Notes: generated by a model not told the origin, from the letters alone. A stretch of DNA of 44,767 nt from Candidatus Ancillula glyptotermitis (GCA_031268675.1 JAIRWY010000049.1:1-44767), one strand, 5' to 3'. Counted from the first letter of the stretch, positions 27,019-34,864 are shown. Program-made: numbers and translations.

Positions 27019-27080
27019 TGTTTAAGACTTACAGTACTATATGTGCAAAATTTCAAAAATTAGGACAATGTCAAGGAGTT
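27019..27080 (-). promoter_or_regulatory. Shared promoter element R3 (before DarB-like/kinase operon)
   Basis: Third copy of the block, matching R2 almost base for base from the GTTTAAG end to AAGGAGTT. TATAGT lies at 27041-27036. It starts at the stop of the sigma-factor gene. After it, the minus strand keeps the AAAGGAG of R2 but without a following ATG, so it looks like a copied leader that has lost its small gene. Confidence 0.72.
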
Positions 27081-27632
27081 TCAAAAATCTATTATTACTC
27101 CTGAGATGCTTGGATGACGAGCTTTGGTTCTAGCTCGAGCAAGTATTCTTTGAATTTGTCTTGGACCTTTTGATAACTTGGTGCCCAACTCCTTGTAAGT
27201 CATATATGGCTTATTTTGAAGCACAAACCATTCATCCTCTTGTAAATACTCAGATAGTTTTTCAAGACTATAAACTGTATCAAATGTTTCATCAGGGTCA
27301 ACATCTGGTATAAATCCATCATCTGAAGTTGAACTTGTAAAATTATTTTTACTTGCTTTGAATAGTTGATGAAGAGCTTGTCGAATTTCTAGCACCGCAA
27401 TTGCCGAAAACCTACCCTTGTTTGGATCAAACTTTCCACATGCTTTCCATAAGCCTTCCAATCCTGCAACTTCCATCATCTCAAATGATACAACTTCATT
27501 TGGGTGATACTTTTTCAAGACCATTGAAACTAGCCTAGTGTTCCTCTCAAATAGTTCTTCTTTTGCCAATCTACTTCCACTTTGAATTTCTCCCCATAGT
27601 CGTTGCTCATCTTCCGCTGTCAGTAATTCCAT
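27081..27632 (-). CDS. Element-encoded sigma-70-like factor
   Basis: 183 residues. About 20-95 matches sigma region 2: NTRLVSMVLKKYHP, a degenerate 'DLxQxGxxGL' stretch (MMEVAGLEGLWKA), and FDPNKGRFSAIAVLEIRQAL in place of FDPxKGxxFSTYAxxWIRQA. A short linker leads to a region-4-like helix-turn-helix (YMTYKELGTKLSKGPRQIQRILARAR). There is no region 1 or 3, so it resembles a small alternative sigma factor. Sitting between the regulators and R3, it could direct transcription from R1-R3 (inference). ATG follows AGGAGAAATAT. Confidence 0.8.
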   Translation of the reverse strand: MELLTAEDEQRLWGEIQSGSRLAKEELFERNTRLVSMVLKKYHPNEVVSFEMMEVAGLEGLWKACGKFDPNKGRFSAIAVLEIRQALHQLFKASKNNFTSSTSDDGFIPDVDPDETFDTVYSLEKLSEYLQEDEWFVLQNKPYMTYKELGTKLSKGPRQIQRILARARTKARHPSISGVIIDF

Positions 27633-27668
27633 ATATTTCTCCTGTTTCCTTTTATTCTATTATCATGC

Positions 27669-27718
27669 TGTTATATTAACATATTGTTGTATTATTACAT
27701 TATTATATTAACATGTTA
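27669..27718. promoter_or_regulatory. Two palindromes upstream of the sigma gene
   Basis: TGTTA-TAT-TAACA at 27669-27681 and TAACATGTTA at 27709-27718 are perfect palindromes, ~40 bases apart, in an A/T-rich stretch between a possible -10 (TATACT, 27744-27739, minus strand, no good -35) and the sigma start. They look like paired operators for a dimeric regulator. The rest of the 27633-27812 gap holds nothing else I can name. Confidence 0.5.
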
Positions 27719-27812
27719 TTCTTGTGTTCCATTGTTCTAGTATAATATTGCCGCACTTGCACTAGTCCCCGTACTCGCCCAGGTGTCTGCTTATTTTTAT
27801 CTCTATTTCGCT

Positions 27813-29804
27813 TCATTCCACCTCCTCTACGGTTTTCTCTAATTTCATCAACACTTCTTTTGGGGTCGCTAGTGGTTTTACCTGTCTAGGTCTACAAAGC
27901 GGACAAAGTATTTTATCATGTTCCATTTCAAAATTACTGAACACTGAAAGATCCACTGGTTCATTGTTGTGCAAAAGTTGTTGAATTGCATGTATTTGCT
28001 TCAAAGTTGGCATTACCTTTTTGTGTGTGTTTGCTTTATTGCTCGTCTCAATGTTATCCCCAGTGTTATCCGCATTAAAAAGCTCTCGCTCTTTTTCATG
28101 TACACATTCATAACACTGGTTTTGATAAAGCACTTCAACTTCTTTTCCCGTTTTTCGTGAAACAGGTTTTTGATGTTGACTACAAACTTCAACCCTATTT
28201 TCCCAGCCAATCTTCTTGAGCCTAGATATCCATTCATTCCTCTCTTGATTTAACCGAGCTTTTCTGCTTCTTACCACTTTCTGCCAGTAAGATTCCACTG
28301 GTATTCCTCCTCTATCTAGCCAAAAACTCAAACGGTACTGCAACCACGCGCGCAAATTCTTGATGGTGGAGATATCAAACTGATGTCTAGTTCCATCAGG
28401 CTTAAACTCCAATGCATTCATAATATCAGTTGCATCCCAACCCGCTTCAAAGAACTTCTCGCACACCCACTTGACAAACCTAACATGTAGATCACCTGCT
28501 TTGGGCAAGTATCTCAGTTGATAGTGCACATCTGATGCTAAAGCACTGTATTTATCATCATCTACAAGGTTCATATCCATCTCCTTTTTTATCCAATTAG
28601 TACTAACTATATTCCCACTGCTCTTCCAAAAACTCAAACGGTATTTCATCCAACCAAATAGTTTCTTGATGTTTTTTGTTCCGTACGAATGCTTCCTACC
28701 ACTTGGCATGAATTCAAGTGCGTAAACGATATCATCCTCATTAAAACCCGCCTTGAAGAAGTCTTTGCAAACGTTAACTAACATCTCGGGGCTTAAAGTT
28801 TCATGTTTTGGTAGAAAATCAAGCTTACTTTTTAGCTTGAGTGCCAAAATACCGCATTTGTCTAGTTCGTTCAAATTTGCAAGTTTTAGATTACCAGAAA
28901 CTATTTTTGCTAACAATTCTAACCACCTTTTCCATTTACCAATTGCAGGATTACACTTCCTGCCACTTACCCAGTCATGAATTTTACATCTGAATCTTGG
29001 AGTTACCGCCTTTTCTAGACATTTACAACGATCTGTTTGAGTAATTTCACCATATCTAACACATTGAACCTGTACATTTGCATGATATGTACCAAAAAGT
29101 ACGTCTACTGCATCATGCTTGTTTTCATCACTAGTTATGAATTCCGTTTCATCACTCATAAAAAGACCAATCTTGTCTATATTCTCATCACTGATTCTTT
29201 CATTTTTAATCCAGTTGTCGGTGTCTTCAGGTGTAAAATCTAATTCAAGAGCGTAGCTCCGTGTAGGTTCTTTTAATATATTTAATAGGGTGACATTTCT
29301 GTTTTTAGAAAGTTTGAAAACATCGTTTATCCAGTAATCCCATGAAAATACTCCTTTTTTCTTTTCAAAGGTTTTTAGAGGTTCTTTTGGCAGTAGAAGT
29401 ACGTAAAATGCTCCTGTTCCAGAACTTTCCCAGTTATTATGTCCTTCATACATTTTCTTGATGATGTGGAGTTCTTCTAACTCTCGCAAATAGCGTTGCA
29501 CTGTTCGGATGCTCATATTCAGCCCCTTACTCAAAACTGCATTATATGGATTTATTACGGCATTACAGATGTTTTGAGCATCTTTTTCTTGTAGATTATC
29601 AAAGTAGTGTTTACGAGCTAGTTTATGCAAAAGATCCAGAAGTATGAGCATAGTATTTAGACGACGTTCTTGCCAAAGGGATACTTCAGCATATTTTTGA
29701 ACTACTGCTACTGCGTATGAATGAAAGATACTTGAATCTATCGCTGGTGAAAAACCAGCAGGAATATGCGGTGAAACGGTGGAATAGTAGAATTTACAGC
29801 TCAT
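27813..29804 (-). CDS. Large wHTH (replication-initiator-like) protein with internal duplication
   Basis: 663 residues. An N-terminal winged-helix-like segment (LNMSIRTVQRYLRELEELH, ~95-120) recalls plasmid replication or regulatory proteins. Two ~95-residue tandem copies follow: FLPKHETLSP...ALEFMPSGRKHSYG...LFGWMKYRLSFW and YLPKAGDLHV...ALEFKPDGTRHQFD...LRAWLQYRLSFW. Cysteine pairs occur later (VCSQHQKP, NQCYECVH, KILCPLCRPRQ), suggesting zinc binding. I do not recognise the whole protein. Its place next to regulators and a divergent small transcript would suit a replication initiator for the element's circular form; that is inference. A missing relaxase keeps other roles open. Confidence 0.72.
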   Translation of the reverse strand: MSCKFYYSTVSPHIPAGFSPAIDSSIFHSYAVAVVQKYAEVSLWQERRLNTMLILLDLLHKLARKHYFDNLQEKDAQNICNAVINPYNAVLSKGLNMSIRTVQRYLRELEELHIIKKMYEGHNNWESSGTGAFYVLLLPKEPLKTFEKKKGVFSWDYWINDVFKLSKNRNVTLLNILKEPTRSYALELDFTPEDTDNWIKNERISDENIDKIGLFMSDETEFITSDENKHDAVDVLFGTYHANVQVQCVRYGEITQTDRCKCLEKAVTPRFRCKIHDWVSGRKCNPAIGKWKRWLELLAKIVSGNLKLANLNELDKCGILALKLKSKLDFLPKHETLSPEMLVNVCKDFFKAGFNEDDIVYALEFMPSGRKHSYGTKNIKKLFGWMKYRLSFWKSSGNIVSTNWIKKEMDMNLVDDDKYSALASDVHYQLRYLPKAGDLHVRFVKWVCEKFFEAGWDATDIMNALEFKPDGTRHQFDISTIKNLRAWLQYRLSFWLDRGGIPVESYWQKVVRSRKARLNQERNEWISRLKKIGWENRVEVCSQHQKPVSRKTGKEVEVLYQNQCYECVHEKERELFNADNTGDNIETSNKANTHKKVMPTLKQIHAIQQLLHNNEPVDLSVFSNFEMEHDKILCPLCRPRQVKPLATPKEVLMKLEKTVEEVE

Positions 29805-29851
29805 AAATTACCACACCTTCTAAAAAAAGTACAAAAAAGTTGATGAAAAAC

Positions 29852-29880
29852 TTGACAACAGATAAGAAGCGTGGTATACT
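29852..29880 (+). promoter_or_regulatory. Perfect rightward promoter of a short transcript
   Basis: TTGACA (29852-29857), 17-base spacer, TATACT (29875-29880). It points away from the 663-residue gene, and no rightward gene follows; a terminator comes ~27 bases later. Confidence 0.8.
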
Positions 29881-29886
29881 AGAATT

Positions 29887-29943
29887 GTTTTTATAATTTA
29901 GATTGTGCCTGCAAGTCTCCCCAGATATGCAGGCTTTTCTTTT
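29887..29943 (+). ncRNA. Candidate ~57-nt regulatory RNA
   Basis: From the promoter above, transcription should begin near 29887 and end in the hairpin plus T-rich tract ending at 29943. The product would be mostly one stem-loop whose apical loop is CCCC, flanked by TCT/AGA. C-rich loops can pair with GGGG/GGAG ribosome binding sites. No open frame of note lies inside. It is divergent from the 663-residue gene, so it may act as a copy-control or trans-acting RNA; no target is shown. Confidence 0.55.
29907..29943 (+). terminator. Rho-independent terminator
   Basis: GCCTGCA (29907-29913) pairs with TGCAGGC (29928-29934); TCT/AGA pair inside around CCCC. TTTTCTTTT follows at once. The T-run is only on the rightward side, so it ends the rightward transcript, not the WhiB operon coming from the right. 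Confidence 0.85.
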
Positions 29944-29987
29944 ATGTGGGGTCATGTTGCCCTACTTTATCTATATAAACTCGTATT

Positions 29988-30500
29988 TCAAGCATTCAAC
30001 ACCTCTTTGTTTTGAGTTGTTTTAGATGCAAAATTAATTCCTCCCCATACGCCAAAACTTGCGTTAGTTTTAGAACTTATTGCTAAGCATTCGTTTTTGA
30101 TGCCACACGACTTGCAAATTTCGCTAGCAATGATTGTCGCTAGATTTGTGCGTCTAGAGGTTTCTAGCCATAGTTCTGGTGTAAACCTATAATGACACAA
30201 TGGTCTATTTGCGAGACTTCGCTCAAACTTCATAGTTTTAGAGTGCTTGCAATATGGCAAGTGCTGTAAAATCTTATCAAGCGGTTTCAGTGGTGTTTTG
30301 GATGAATGTACAGAGTAGTAATCACACTTTCTGCATGAAACTACTGATCCTCTTGGTGTGTGGGCATAATCAAACAATGCGTGTTCTGAAATGAACACTG
30401 CTGGTGAGCATTTGTTTGAAGCGTGCCAATTTGCTCTACGTACACCGCATACCACCTCGCCACACAGGCATTGAAGCCTTATTCTCCGATTCTTCTTCAT
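29988..30500 (-). CDS. WhiB-family regulator with extra N-terminal cysteine motifs
   Basis: 170 residues. The C-terminal ~75 residues carry the WhiB signature: RPLCHYRFTPELW (first Cys), EICKSCGIKNECL (three Cys) and the GVWGG turn. WhiB proteins bind a [4Fe-4S] cluster and often act with sigma factors in actinobacteria. The N-terminal ~95 residues are unusual, with further Cys/His pairs (LQCLCGEVVCG, SCRKCDYYSVH, HLPYCKH) that could bind zinc and DNA. The start overlaps the HTH gene stop (ATGA). It probably controls element genes. Confidence 0.82.
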   Translation of the reverse strand: MKKNRRIRLQCLCGEVVCGVRRANWHASNKCSPAVFISEHALFDYAHTPRGSVVSCRKCDYYSVHSSKTPLKPLDKILQHLPYCKHSKTMKFERSLANRPLCHYRFTPELWLETSRRTNLATIIASEICKSCGIKNECLAISSKTNASFGVWGGINFASKTTQNKEVLNA

Positions 30501-30868
30501 TCTTGATACCTTTGGGGAATATCAATTTGGGTGCGACCATCTGGCATTTGCAAAATTCTTCCTTTTTGGCTAATGAGATAGCCTTGTTTTCTGAACCGCC
30601 CAATGATATCAGTAATCGTTTGGGGTCTAATTTGATACTTTTGACCAATTTCTTTGCGTGAGAGACCTTTGTGCTTGTCAAACAGAACGTTGATATATAA
30701 CTCATTTTTTTTATCATTTAATTTAATCGATCTGGAGCCATTATATGGCAGGCAAAATCTGTGAGACTTGGAAGCAGATAAGGCATCTGCCACTGTATCA
30801 AATACAAGTGTACCGTGCCTTCTGCACACAAACTCAACCGTAGTTGTGGTGCTTATCTTGAGCTCCAT
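30497..30868 (-). CDS. Small HTH DNA-binding protein
   Basis: 123 residues. About residues 60-100 form a helix-turn-helix (HKGLSRKEIGQKYQIRPQTI, then TDIIGRFRKQGYLI), like a marker of Mor/sigma-region-4 or wHTH regulators. The first 50 residues include one Cys-His pair (VCRRHG) and FCLPYNGSR. Start is ATG after AAAGGGG. It is co-translated with the WhiB-like gene (4-base overlap) and is the first gene of the element at its right end, so it is a likely master regulator (inference). Confidence 0.75.
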   Translation of the reverse strand: MELKISTTTTVEFVCRRHGTLVFDTVADALSASKSHRFCLPYNGSRSIKLNDKKNELYINVLFDKHKGLSRKEIGQKYQIRPQTITDIIGRFRKQGYLISQKGRILQMPDGRTQIDIPQRYQE

Positions 30869-31012
30869 ATTCCCCTTTCATCAGTGCCAAAACAATTGCA
30901 ATACTTATGTGGTATAGTGCGCAAGAAGACTGTGCGCCCAAAATAAAGATGAAGACTTTACAAAAGTAAAAATTTGTTCTTGTTCGCTCCGTGTCTCAAA
31001 GGCCTAAAGCTT

Positions 31013-31246
31013 TACATGATTAATATCAGCAGCATTTTATTTCAGGTACATGATTAATATCAGTATCTCAGAACCACAAGAAAAACATCATCCAGGTTTA
31101 TACGAACAAGTACAAAGCAAGCACCTCACTGGTACAAGAAAAACATCATCAAGTCTTGCGTAAACACATGCACAATCAAGTGCTACGAGGAGTAGAAGTT
31201 AAACACTGCATCTCGCCTCCTGAACAAGTATAAAGCAAGCGCCTCA
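31013..31246. repeat. Three interleaved pairs of direct repeats
   Basis: Pair A: 17 identical bases (TACATGATTAATATCAG) at 31013-31029 and 31047-31063. Pair B: 17 identical bases (ACAAGAAAAACATCATC) at 31076-31092 and 31134-31150. Pair C: 25 bases with two differences at 31104-31128 and 31222-31246, starting GAACAAGTA. Order is A A' B C B' C'. Partial tandem duplication and drift would explain the order of B and C. Confidence 0.75.
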
Positions 31247-31342
31247 GGGGTCATGGAAACGATATATTGTAAAATTTGCTAGTGCATATGTTTATACAGC
31301 GCCGAAAAAGTGTGGATTTAAGCAACAGCCCCAAAAGAAGGT

Positions 31343-31357
31343 TTGGGCGAAGCCCAA
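31343..31357 (-). terminator. Possible ftsH terminator hairpin
   Basis: TTGGGC and GCCCAA pair perfectly around a three-base loop, 23 bases past the ftsH stop in the leftward direction. On the leftward strand it is followed by ACCTTCTTTT, only weakly T-rich, so termination may be partial. Confidence 0.5.
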
Positions 31358-31379
31358 GCAAAACCAAAATGGTGTACTG

Positions 31380-33287
31380 TTAATTCTTCTTATCAAGCGA
31401 GTTCCAAACTGGTCGCTTTCCCCAGCGCTTGAGCGGCTTAAACAACTCGTTTAGTTCATCTTCTAGTAAAGTTTCTTTTTCTAGCAGTTCATTTGCAAGA
31501 GTGTCCAGAACTTCACGGTTCTCGCCAATTACAATTTGTGCTTCTCTATGTGCTTGGAACAACAAGTTACGAATTTCATCACCTATTTCATTTGCAACTG
31601 TAGTACTTTGCTGGTAGCCTTCTGCACGCGCACCACCGATTATAGTGTCATTTTCATCAGGAGCAACTTTTACAGGCCCAACTTTTGAGCTCATTCCATA
31701 AAGAGTAACCATGCTTTTTGCGATATTAGTTGCTTTCTCAATGTCGTTTGAAGCACCGCTTGAAGGATCTTCAAATACAACTTCTTCAGCAACTCTTCCA
31801 CCCATTGCATATGCCATTTGATCAAGTAGTTCATTACGTGTAACAGAATAACGATCCTCAGTTGGCATAACCGAAGTGTAGCCTAAAGCCCGCCCACGAG
31901 GTAGAATTGTAATCTTGTTAACAGGATCTGTATAATGCATCGCAGCAGCAACAATCGCATGTCCAGCCTCGTGATAAGCAGTATTGCGCAAGTCCTTTTC
32001 GTTCATCTTCCGCGAGCGCCGTTGAGGTCCAGCCATAACACGATCAATTGCTTCGTCAATTTCGTAGACCCCTATCTGCTCCTTTTCAGTTCTTGCTGCT
32101 AAAAGTGCTGCTTCATTTAGAACATTTGCCAAGTCTGCACCTGTATATCCTGGTGTTCGTTTAGCCACTTGATGAAGGTCAACATCATCAGCAAACGGCT
32201 TACTATCCGCATGAATCTTCAAAATAGCTTCTCTACCCAGTAAATCAGGCGCATCCACGCTTATCTGCCTGTCAAAACGACCAGGTCTTAAAAGTGCAGG
32301 ATCCAGAACTTCTGGGCGATTAGTAGCAGCAATAATCAAGACATTTGTATCACCACCAAATCCGTCCATTTCAACAAGCATCTGGTTCAGAGTTTGCCCT
32401 CGTTCATCATCATGGCTACCAGTACCCATACCTCTTGCGCGTCCAACTGCATCAATTTCGTCAATAAACACAATTGAAGGTGCAACTGCTTTTGCACGCG
32501 CAAATAAATCACGAACCCTAGAAGCGCCAACACCAACGAACATCTCAATAAAATCTGAACCTGAAATTGAAAAAAACGGCACTTTTGCCTCACCAGCAAC
32601 TGCACGCGCTAGTAGTGTTTTACCAGTTCCAGGAGGACCATAAAGAAGAACACCCTTTGGAATTTTAGCACCAAACTTCGTGAACTTTTTCGGTTCTGCC
32701 ATAAAGTCGCGAATCTCCTTCAATTCATATATTGCTTCGACCACACCAGCAACTTTATCAAATGTTATATCAGGTGTCTCACCATCTCCTCCAACTCTCT
32801 TCGCACGTGCCTTTCCAATGCCAAAAGGTCCACCAGAACCACCGCCTTGCATTTTGCTTGATACGAACAAGAAGCAACCAACCAACAATAATGCAGGTAG
32901 TAGTACGCTTATAAGTGTATGAAAAATAGAATCTTGGGGAACAAGAGAATCGTAGCCCTCGCTATAACCCTTCTCCTTTATTATGTGCCAAATGTCGTCT
33001 GCTTGTGCGTTAATATAATAAAAAACCACATCGTCATTATCAATCGGAGGTTCATCAGAGTTCTGCTTTTTAAAGTTTTCACTAAGTTTAAGTTCAACTT
33101 TTTGCTCGTATTCAGTAACCACAACCGATTTTACACTAGTTCCAGAAAGCAATGAAATTCCATCAGATGTATCAATTTTACTAGGTCTAGGAGCGGAGAA
33201 ATACCAAGCACTTAGTAAAATTACAACTGCGAAGATGATTATCCATGTAACTTTTTTATTCTGTTTTGACTTTGCAACTTTTTCCAT
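31380..33287 (-). CDS. ftsH: ATP-dependent membrane zinc protease FtsH
   Basis: 635 residues from the ATG at 33287; the longer frame to 33335 would overlap the CHAP gene, while the ATG at 33287 has AAGGA five bases before it. Membrane helix 1 ([16 protein letters not shown]) and helix 2 ([18 protein letters not shown]) flank an extracytoplasmic loop. The AAA+ domain has GPPGTGKT (217-224), IVFIDEIDA and the [20 protein letters not shown]. The protease domain has the zinc motif HEAGH (439-443). FtsH degrades membrane and regulatory proteins. It is a housekeeping gene and marks host chromosome beside the mobile element. The usual downstream neighbours are absent, as expected if the element inserted here. 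Confidence 0.97.
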   Translation of the reverse strand: MEKVAKSKQNKKVTWIIIFAVVILLSAWYFSAPRPSKIDTSDGISLLSGTSVKSVVVTEYEQKVELKLSENFKKQNSDEPPIDNDDVVFYYINAQADDIWHIIKEKGYSEGYDSLVPQDSIFHTLISVLLPALLLVGCFLFVSSKMQGGGSGGPFGIGKARAKRVGGDGETPDITFDKVAGVVEAIYELKEIRDFMAEPKKFTKFGAKIPKGVLLYGPPGTGKTLLARAVAGEAKVPFFSISGSDFIEMFVGVGASRVRDLFARAKAVAPSIVFIDEIDAVGRARGMGTGSHDDERGQTLNQMLVEMDGFGGDTNVLIIAATNRPEVLDPALLRPGRFDRQISVDAPDLLGREAILKIHADSKPFADDVDLHQVAKRTPGYTGADLANVLNEAALLAARTEKEQIGVYEIDEAIDRVMAGPQRRSRKMNEKDLRNTAYHEAGHAIVAAAMHYTDPVNKITILPRGRALGYTSVMPTEDRYSVTRNELLDQMAYAMGGRVAEEVVFEDPSSGASNDIEKATNIAKSMVTLYGMSSKVGPVKVAPDENDTIIGGARAEGYQQSTTVANEIGDEIRNLLFQAHREAQIVIGENREVLDTLANELLEKETLLEDELNELFKPLKRWGKRPVWNSLDKKN

Positions 33288-33295
33288 AACCATCC

Positions 33296-34048
33296 TTAAT
33301 GTATATACCAATATCCTGAAGCATTTGATACCCACCGTTCGTTGTATCTAAATGGAACCCATCCGAAGTTCATCTCCGAAATATAAACCGTATTATTTTC
33401 TCCAACTGCCTCAACAACTGCAACATGCCCAGACTGTTCAAAAACTGCACCAACTTCAGGCATATGATCAACTCCATACCCATCACGAGCCGCTGCAATA
33501 TGCCATGAACCACCATTGCCCCAGAAACTTCCAATCGGGCGCCCAAGTGCAGCACGGCGATTAAATGCGTACCAAGTACAAGTTCCACGCGCATATTTAT
33601 TACCTGGTGCTTCTGGTGCGGCACGACCAGGTGCATTTGCTGGCGAGCCCTGAGAAGCAGCGGACACCAATGAAGCAGATGCAGATTGCGACAATACCAG
33701 TGATGCTCTCTGAGCTTGTTCTAATTCAGAAGCAGCTGCTGCAGCTCGCTCTTTTTGGTTGGAATATGATAAATTGTAGCCAGTGAGCGACCAGTTATTT
33801 CCTTGAACTGTGACATTTGCGAGTTCGGTGGTAATTGAAGTGGTATCTTTCTGTAGGACATCAAAGTCCTCCACTTTTGAAACACTACCAGTTGTTGAAA
33901 CTTTATCCTGATGTGCACGAATTGTTGCATCTACAACAGTAAGACTCAAAAGAAACACGGCAACAACCACAACAAAAACTGTAGCAATTTTACTCAGTAC
34001 GAGTTTCTTCTGCCTAGTTTTTATTGGTTTAACAAGTTGATGATTCAT
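33296..34048 (-). CDS. CHAP-domain surface amidase-like protein B
   Basis: 250 residues from ATG 34048, chosen because TAGGAG lies just upstream; the longer frame (to 34102) overlaps the upstream gene. A basic N-terminus precedes one membrane helix (IATVFVVVVAVFLLSLTVV). A spacer rich in Ala/Ser/Gln follows, then a C-terminal CHAP domain: catalytic Cys in RGTCTWYAFNRRAALG, GSFWGNGGSWH, His in QSGHVAVVEAV, and the end GYWYIH. Such proteins cleave peptidoglycan stem peptides during division or growth. It is a tandem paralogue of the next gene, strongly similar over the last ~100 residues. The ftsH start follows at once. Confidence 0.88.
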   Translation of the reverse strand: MNHQLVKPIKTRQKKLVLSKIATVFVVVVAVFLLSLTVVDATIRAHQDKVSTTGSVSKVEDFDVLQKDTTSITTELANVTVQGNNWSLTGYNLSYSNQKERAAAAASELEQAQRASLVLSQSASASLVSAASQGSPANAPGRAAPEAPGNKYARGTCTWYAFNRRAALGRPIGSFWGNGGSWHIAAARDGYGVDHMPEVGAVFEQSGHVAVVEAVGENNTVYISEMNFGWVPFRYNERWVSNASGYWYIH

Positions 34049-34055
34049 ATAACTC

Positions 34056-34691
34056 CTAATGTATATACCAGTATTGATCTGCGTCCGTAACCCATCGCTC
34101 ATTGTAGTTGTACGGGATATATAGGTAGTTCATTTCTGAAATGCGCACCGAGTTATCAATTCCAATTTCCTCAACGACTGCAACATGCCCAGACTGTTCG
34201 AAAACTGCACCAACTTCAGGCATATGGTTTACTAAGTAACCAGCATTTGCAGCAGAATAATGCCAGTATCCACCATTGCCCCAGAAACTTCCGACTGAAC
34301 GACCAAGTGCAACACGGCGATTGTAGACATACCAAGTGCATTGACCAGGTACATAAGTATTCCCAGCAACTGGTCTAGTCCACTGTGAATTGCCCCATTC
34401 TTGGCGTGAAATTGTACCAGAAGATGCACGAACTGCAGAATTTATAACTCTAAAAGGTGCAGTCAAGTCACTAACCACCCACTGACCATTGCCACTTGAA
34501 GTAATATTTATGGTTTCATCTTTTAGAGCGCTTTTCTTGTCAACAGTTTCAAAACTCTTGAAAACGGTTACGAATTCCTTGTCCTGACTTGCACTAGTTT
34601 TTTCTGAAGCAAAAGCCAACTGCAGAATACCGTATCCCATTGCAACTACCATGCAGAATGCAAGCCCGAAGATTAAACTCTTTTTCACCAC
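34056..34691 (-). CDS. CHAP-domain surface amidase-like protein A
   Basis: About 211 residues from GTG 34691 (or GTG 34688). A consensus promoter ends at 34698, so the transcript should begin at or one base before GTG 34691, making it leaderless; the frame further upstream lies in the promoter. A membrane anchor or signal (LIFGLAFCMVVAMGYGILQL) is followed by a short linker and a CHAP domain with catalytic Cys in PGQCTWYVYNRRVALG and His in QSGHVAVVEEI, ending WYIH. Very similar to protein B in the last 100 residues, which points to tandem duplication. First gene of the protein A-protein B-ftsH operon. Confidence 0.85.
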   Translation of the reverse strand: MVKKSLIFGLAFCMVVAMGYGILQLAFASEKTSASQDKEFVTVFKSFETVDKKSALKDETINITSSGNGQWVVSDLTAPFRVINSAVRASSGTISRQEWGNSQWTRPVAGNTYVPGQCTWYVYNRRVALGRSVGSFWGNGGYWHYSAANAGYLVNHMPEVGAVFEQSGHVAVVEEIGIDNSVRISEMNYLYIPYNYNERWVTDADQYWYIH

Positions 34692-34697
34692 TACAAC

Positions 34698-34726
34698 AGT
34701 ATAACATACCAACAGTTAAATGTCAA
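34698..34726 (-). promoter_or_regulatory. Consensus promoter of the CHAP-ftsH operon (leaderless)
   Basis: TTGACA (34726-34721), 17-base spacer, TATACT (34703-34698), then six bases to a GTG start codon. The 34713-34855 gap also holds an imperfect inverted repeat ATCAAAG/CCTTGAT at 34763-34780 and two copies of AACAGTTAAA; nothing else is evident. Confidence 0.85.
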
Positions 34727-34855
34727 GATAAAATATTGCAACATTTGATATGGGTACAACTAATCAAAGATCCCCTTGATTTAACTTCAATAAGTGCTTA
34801 ATTTGTAAAAAGTATTTAGTCAACAGTTAAAAAACTGAAAATGTCATAGGGGGTG

Positions 34856-34864
34856 TGGTATAAT
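34856..34864 (+). promoter_or_regulatory. Extended -10 promoter of the GLUG/InlB surface gene
   Basis: TGGTATAAT with a perfect TATAAT at 34859-34864 and the TG of an extended -10; the -35 is weak (TGAAAA). Seven bases separate it from ATG 34872, so the mRNA is probably leaderless and begins inside the long open frame. Confidence 0.75.

Larger units (their letters stand above)
3665..30868 (-). mobile_element. ICE-like conjugative element (core, ends not found)
   Basis: About 27 kb of leftward, tightly packed genes include the VirD4 coupling ATPase, a VirB4 ATPase, a SCO6880-like protein, a TrbL/VirB6-like channel protein, a VirB2-like small membrane protein, a CHAP cell-wall hydrolase, ssb, a DarB-like methyltransferase/helicase and several regulators. 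Together these form an actinobacterial type IV secretion/conjugation module. I see no relaxase, integrase, direct-repeat att pair or tRNA target. The right border probably lies between 30.9 and 31.4 kb, next to ftsH. The left border is outside the window or before the giant Ig-like gene. An integrated plasmid or a plasmid-derived island is equally possible. Confidence 0.78.
30869..31379. other. 511-base intergenic region at the element/host junction
   Basis: No convincing gene on either strand; I checked for tRNA, tmRNA, RNase P and SRP RNA signatures by eye and found none. It holds an extended -10-type promoter on the plus strand (TGGTATAGT, near 30917-30926) followed by a small inverted repeat (GCGCA/TGCGC), three pairs of direct repeats, and the ftsH terminator-like hairpin. 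It may contain the right att site or oriT, or be a decayed gene. Confidence 0.5.

Noticed and set aside
31013-31246. CRISPR array
   Set aside because: Repeats are only paired, differ from each other and have irregular spacing; there are no cas genes.
30869-31379. Possible tmRNA, RNase P or SRP RNA in the intergenic region
   Set aside because: I looked for the T-loop and CCA-type end, the RNase P core motifs and the SRP tetraloop helix and found none; only repeats are present.
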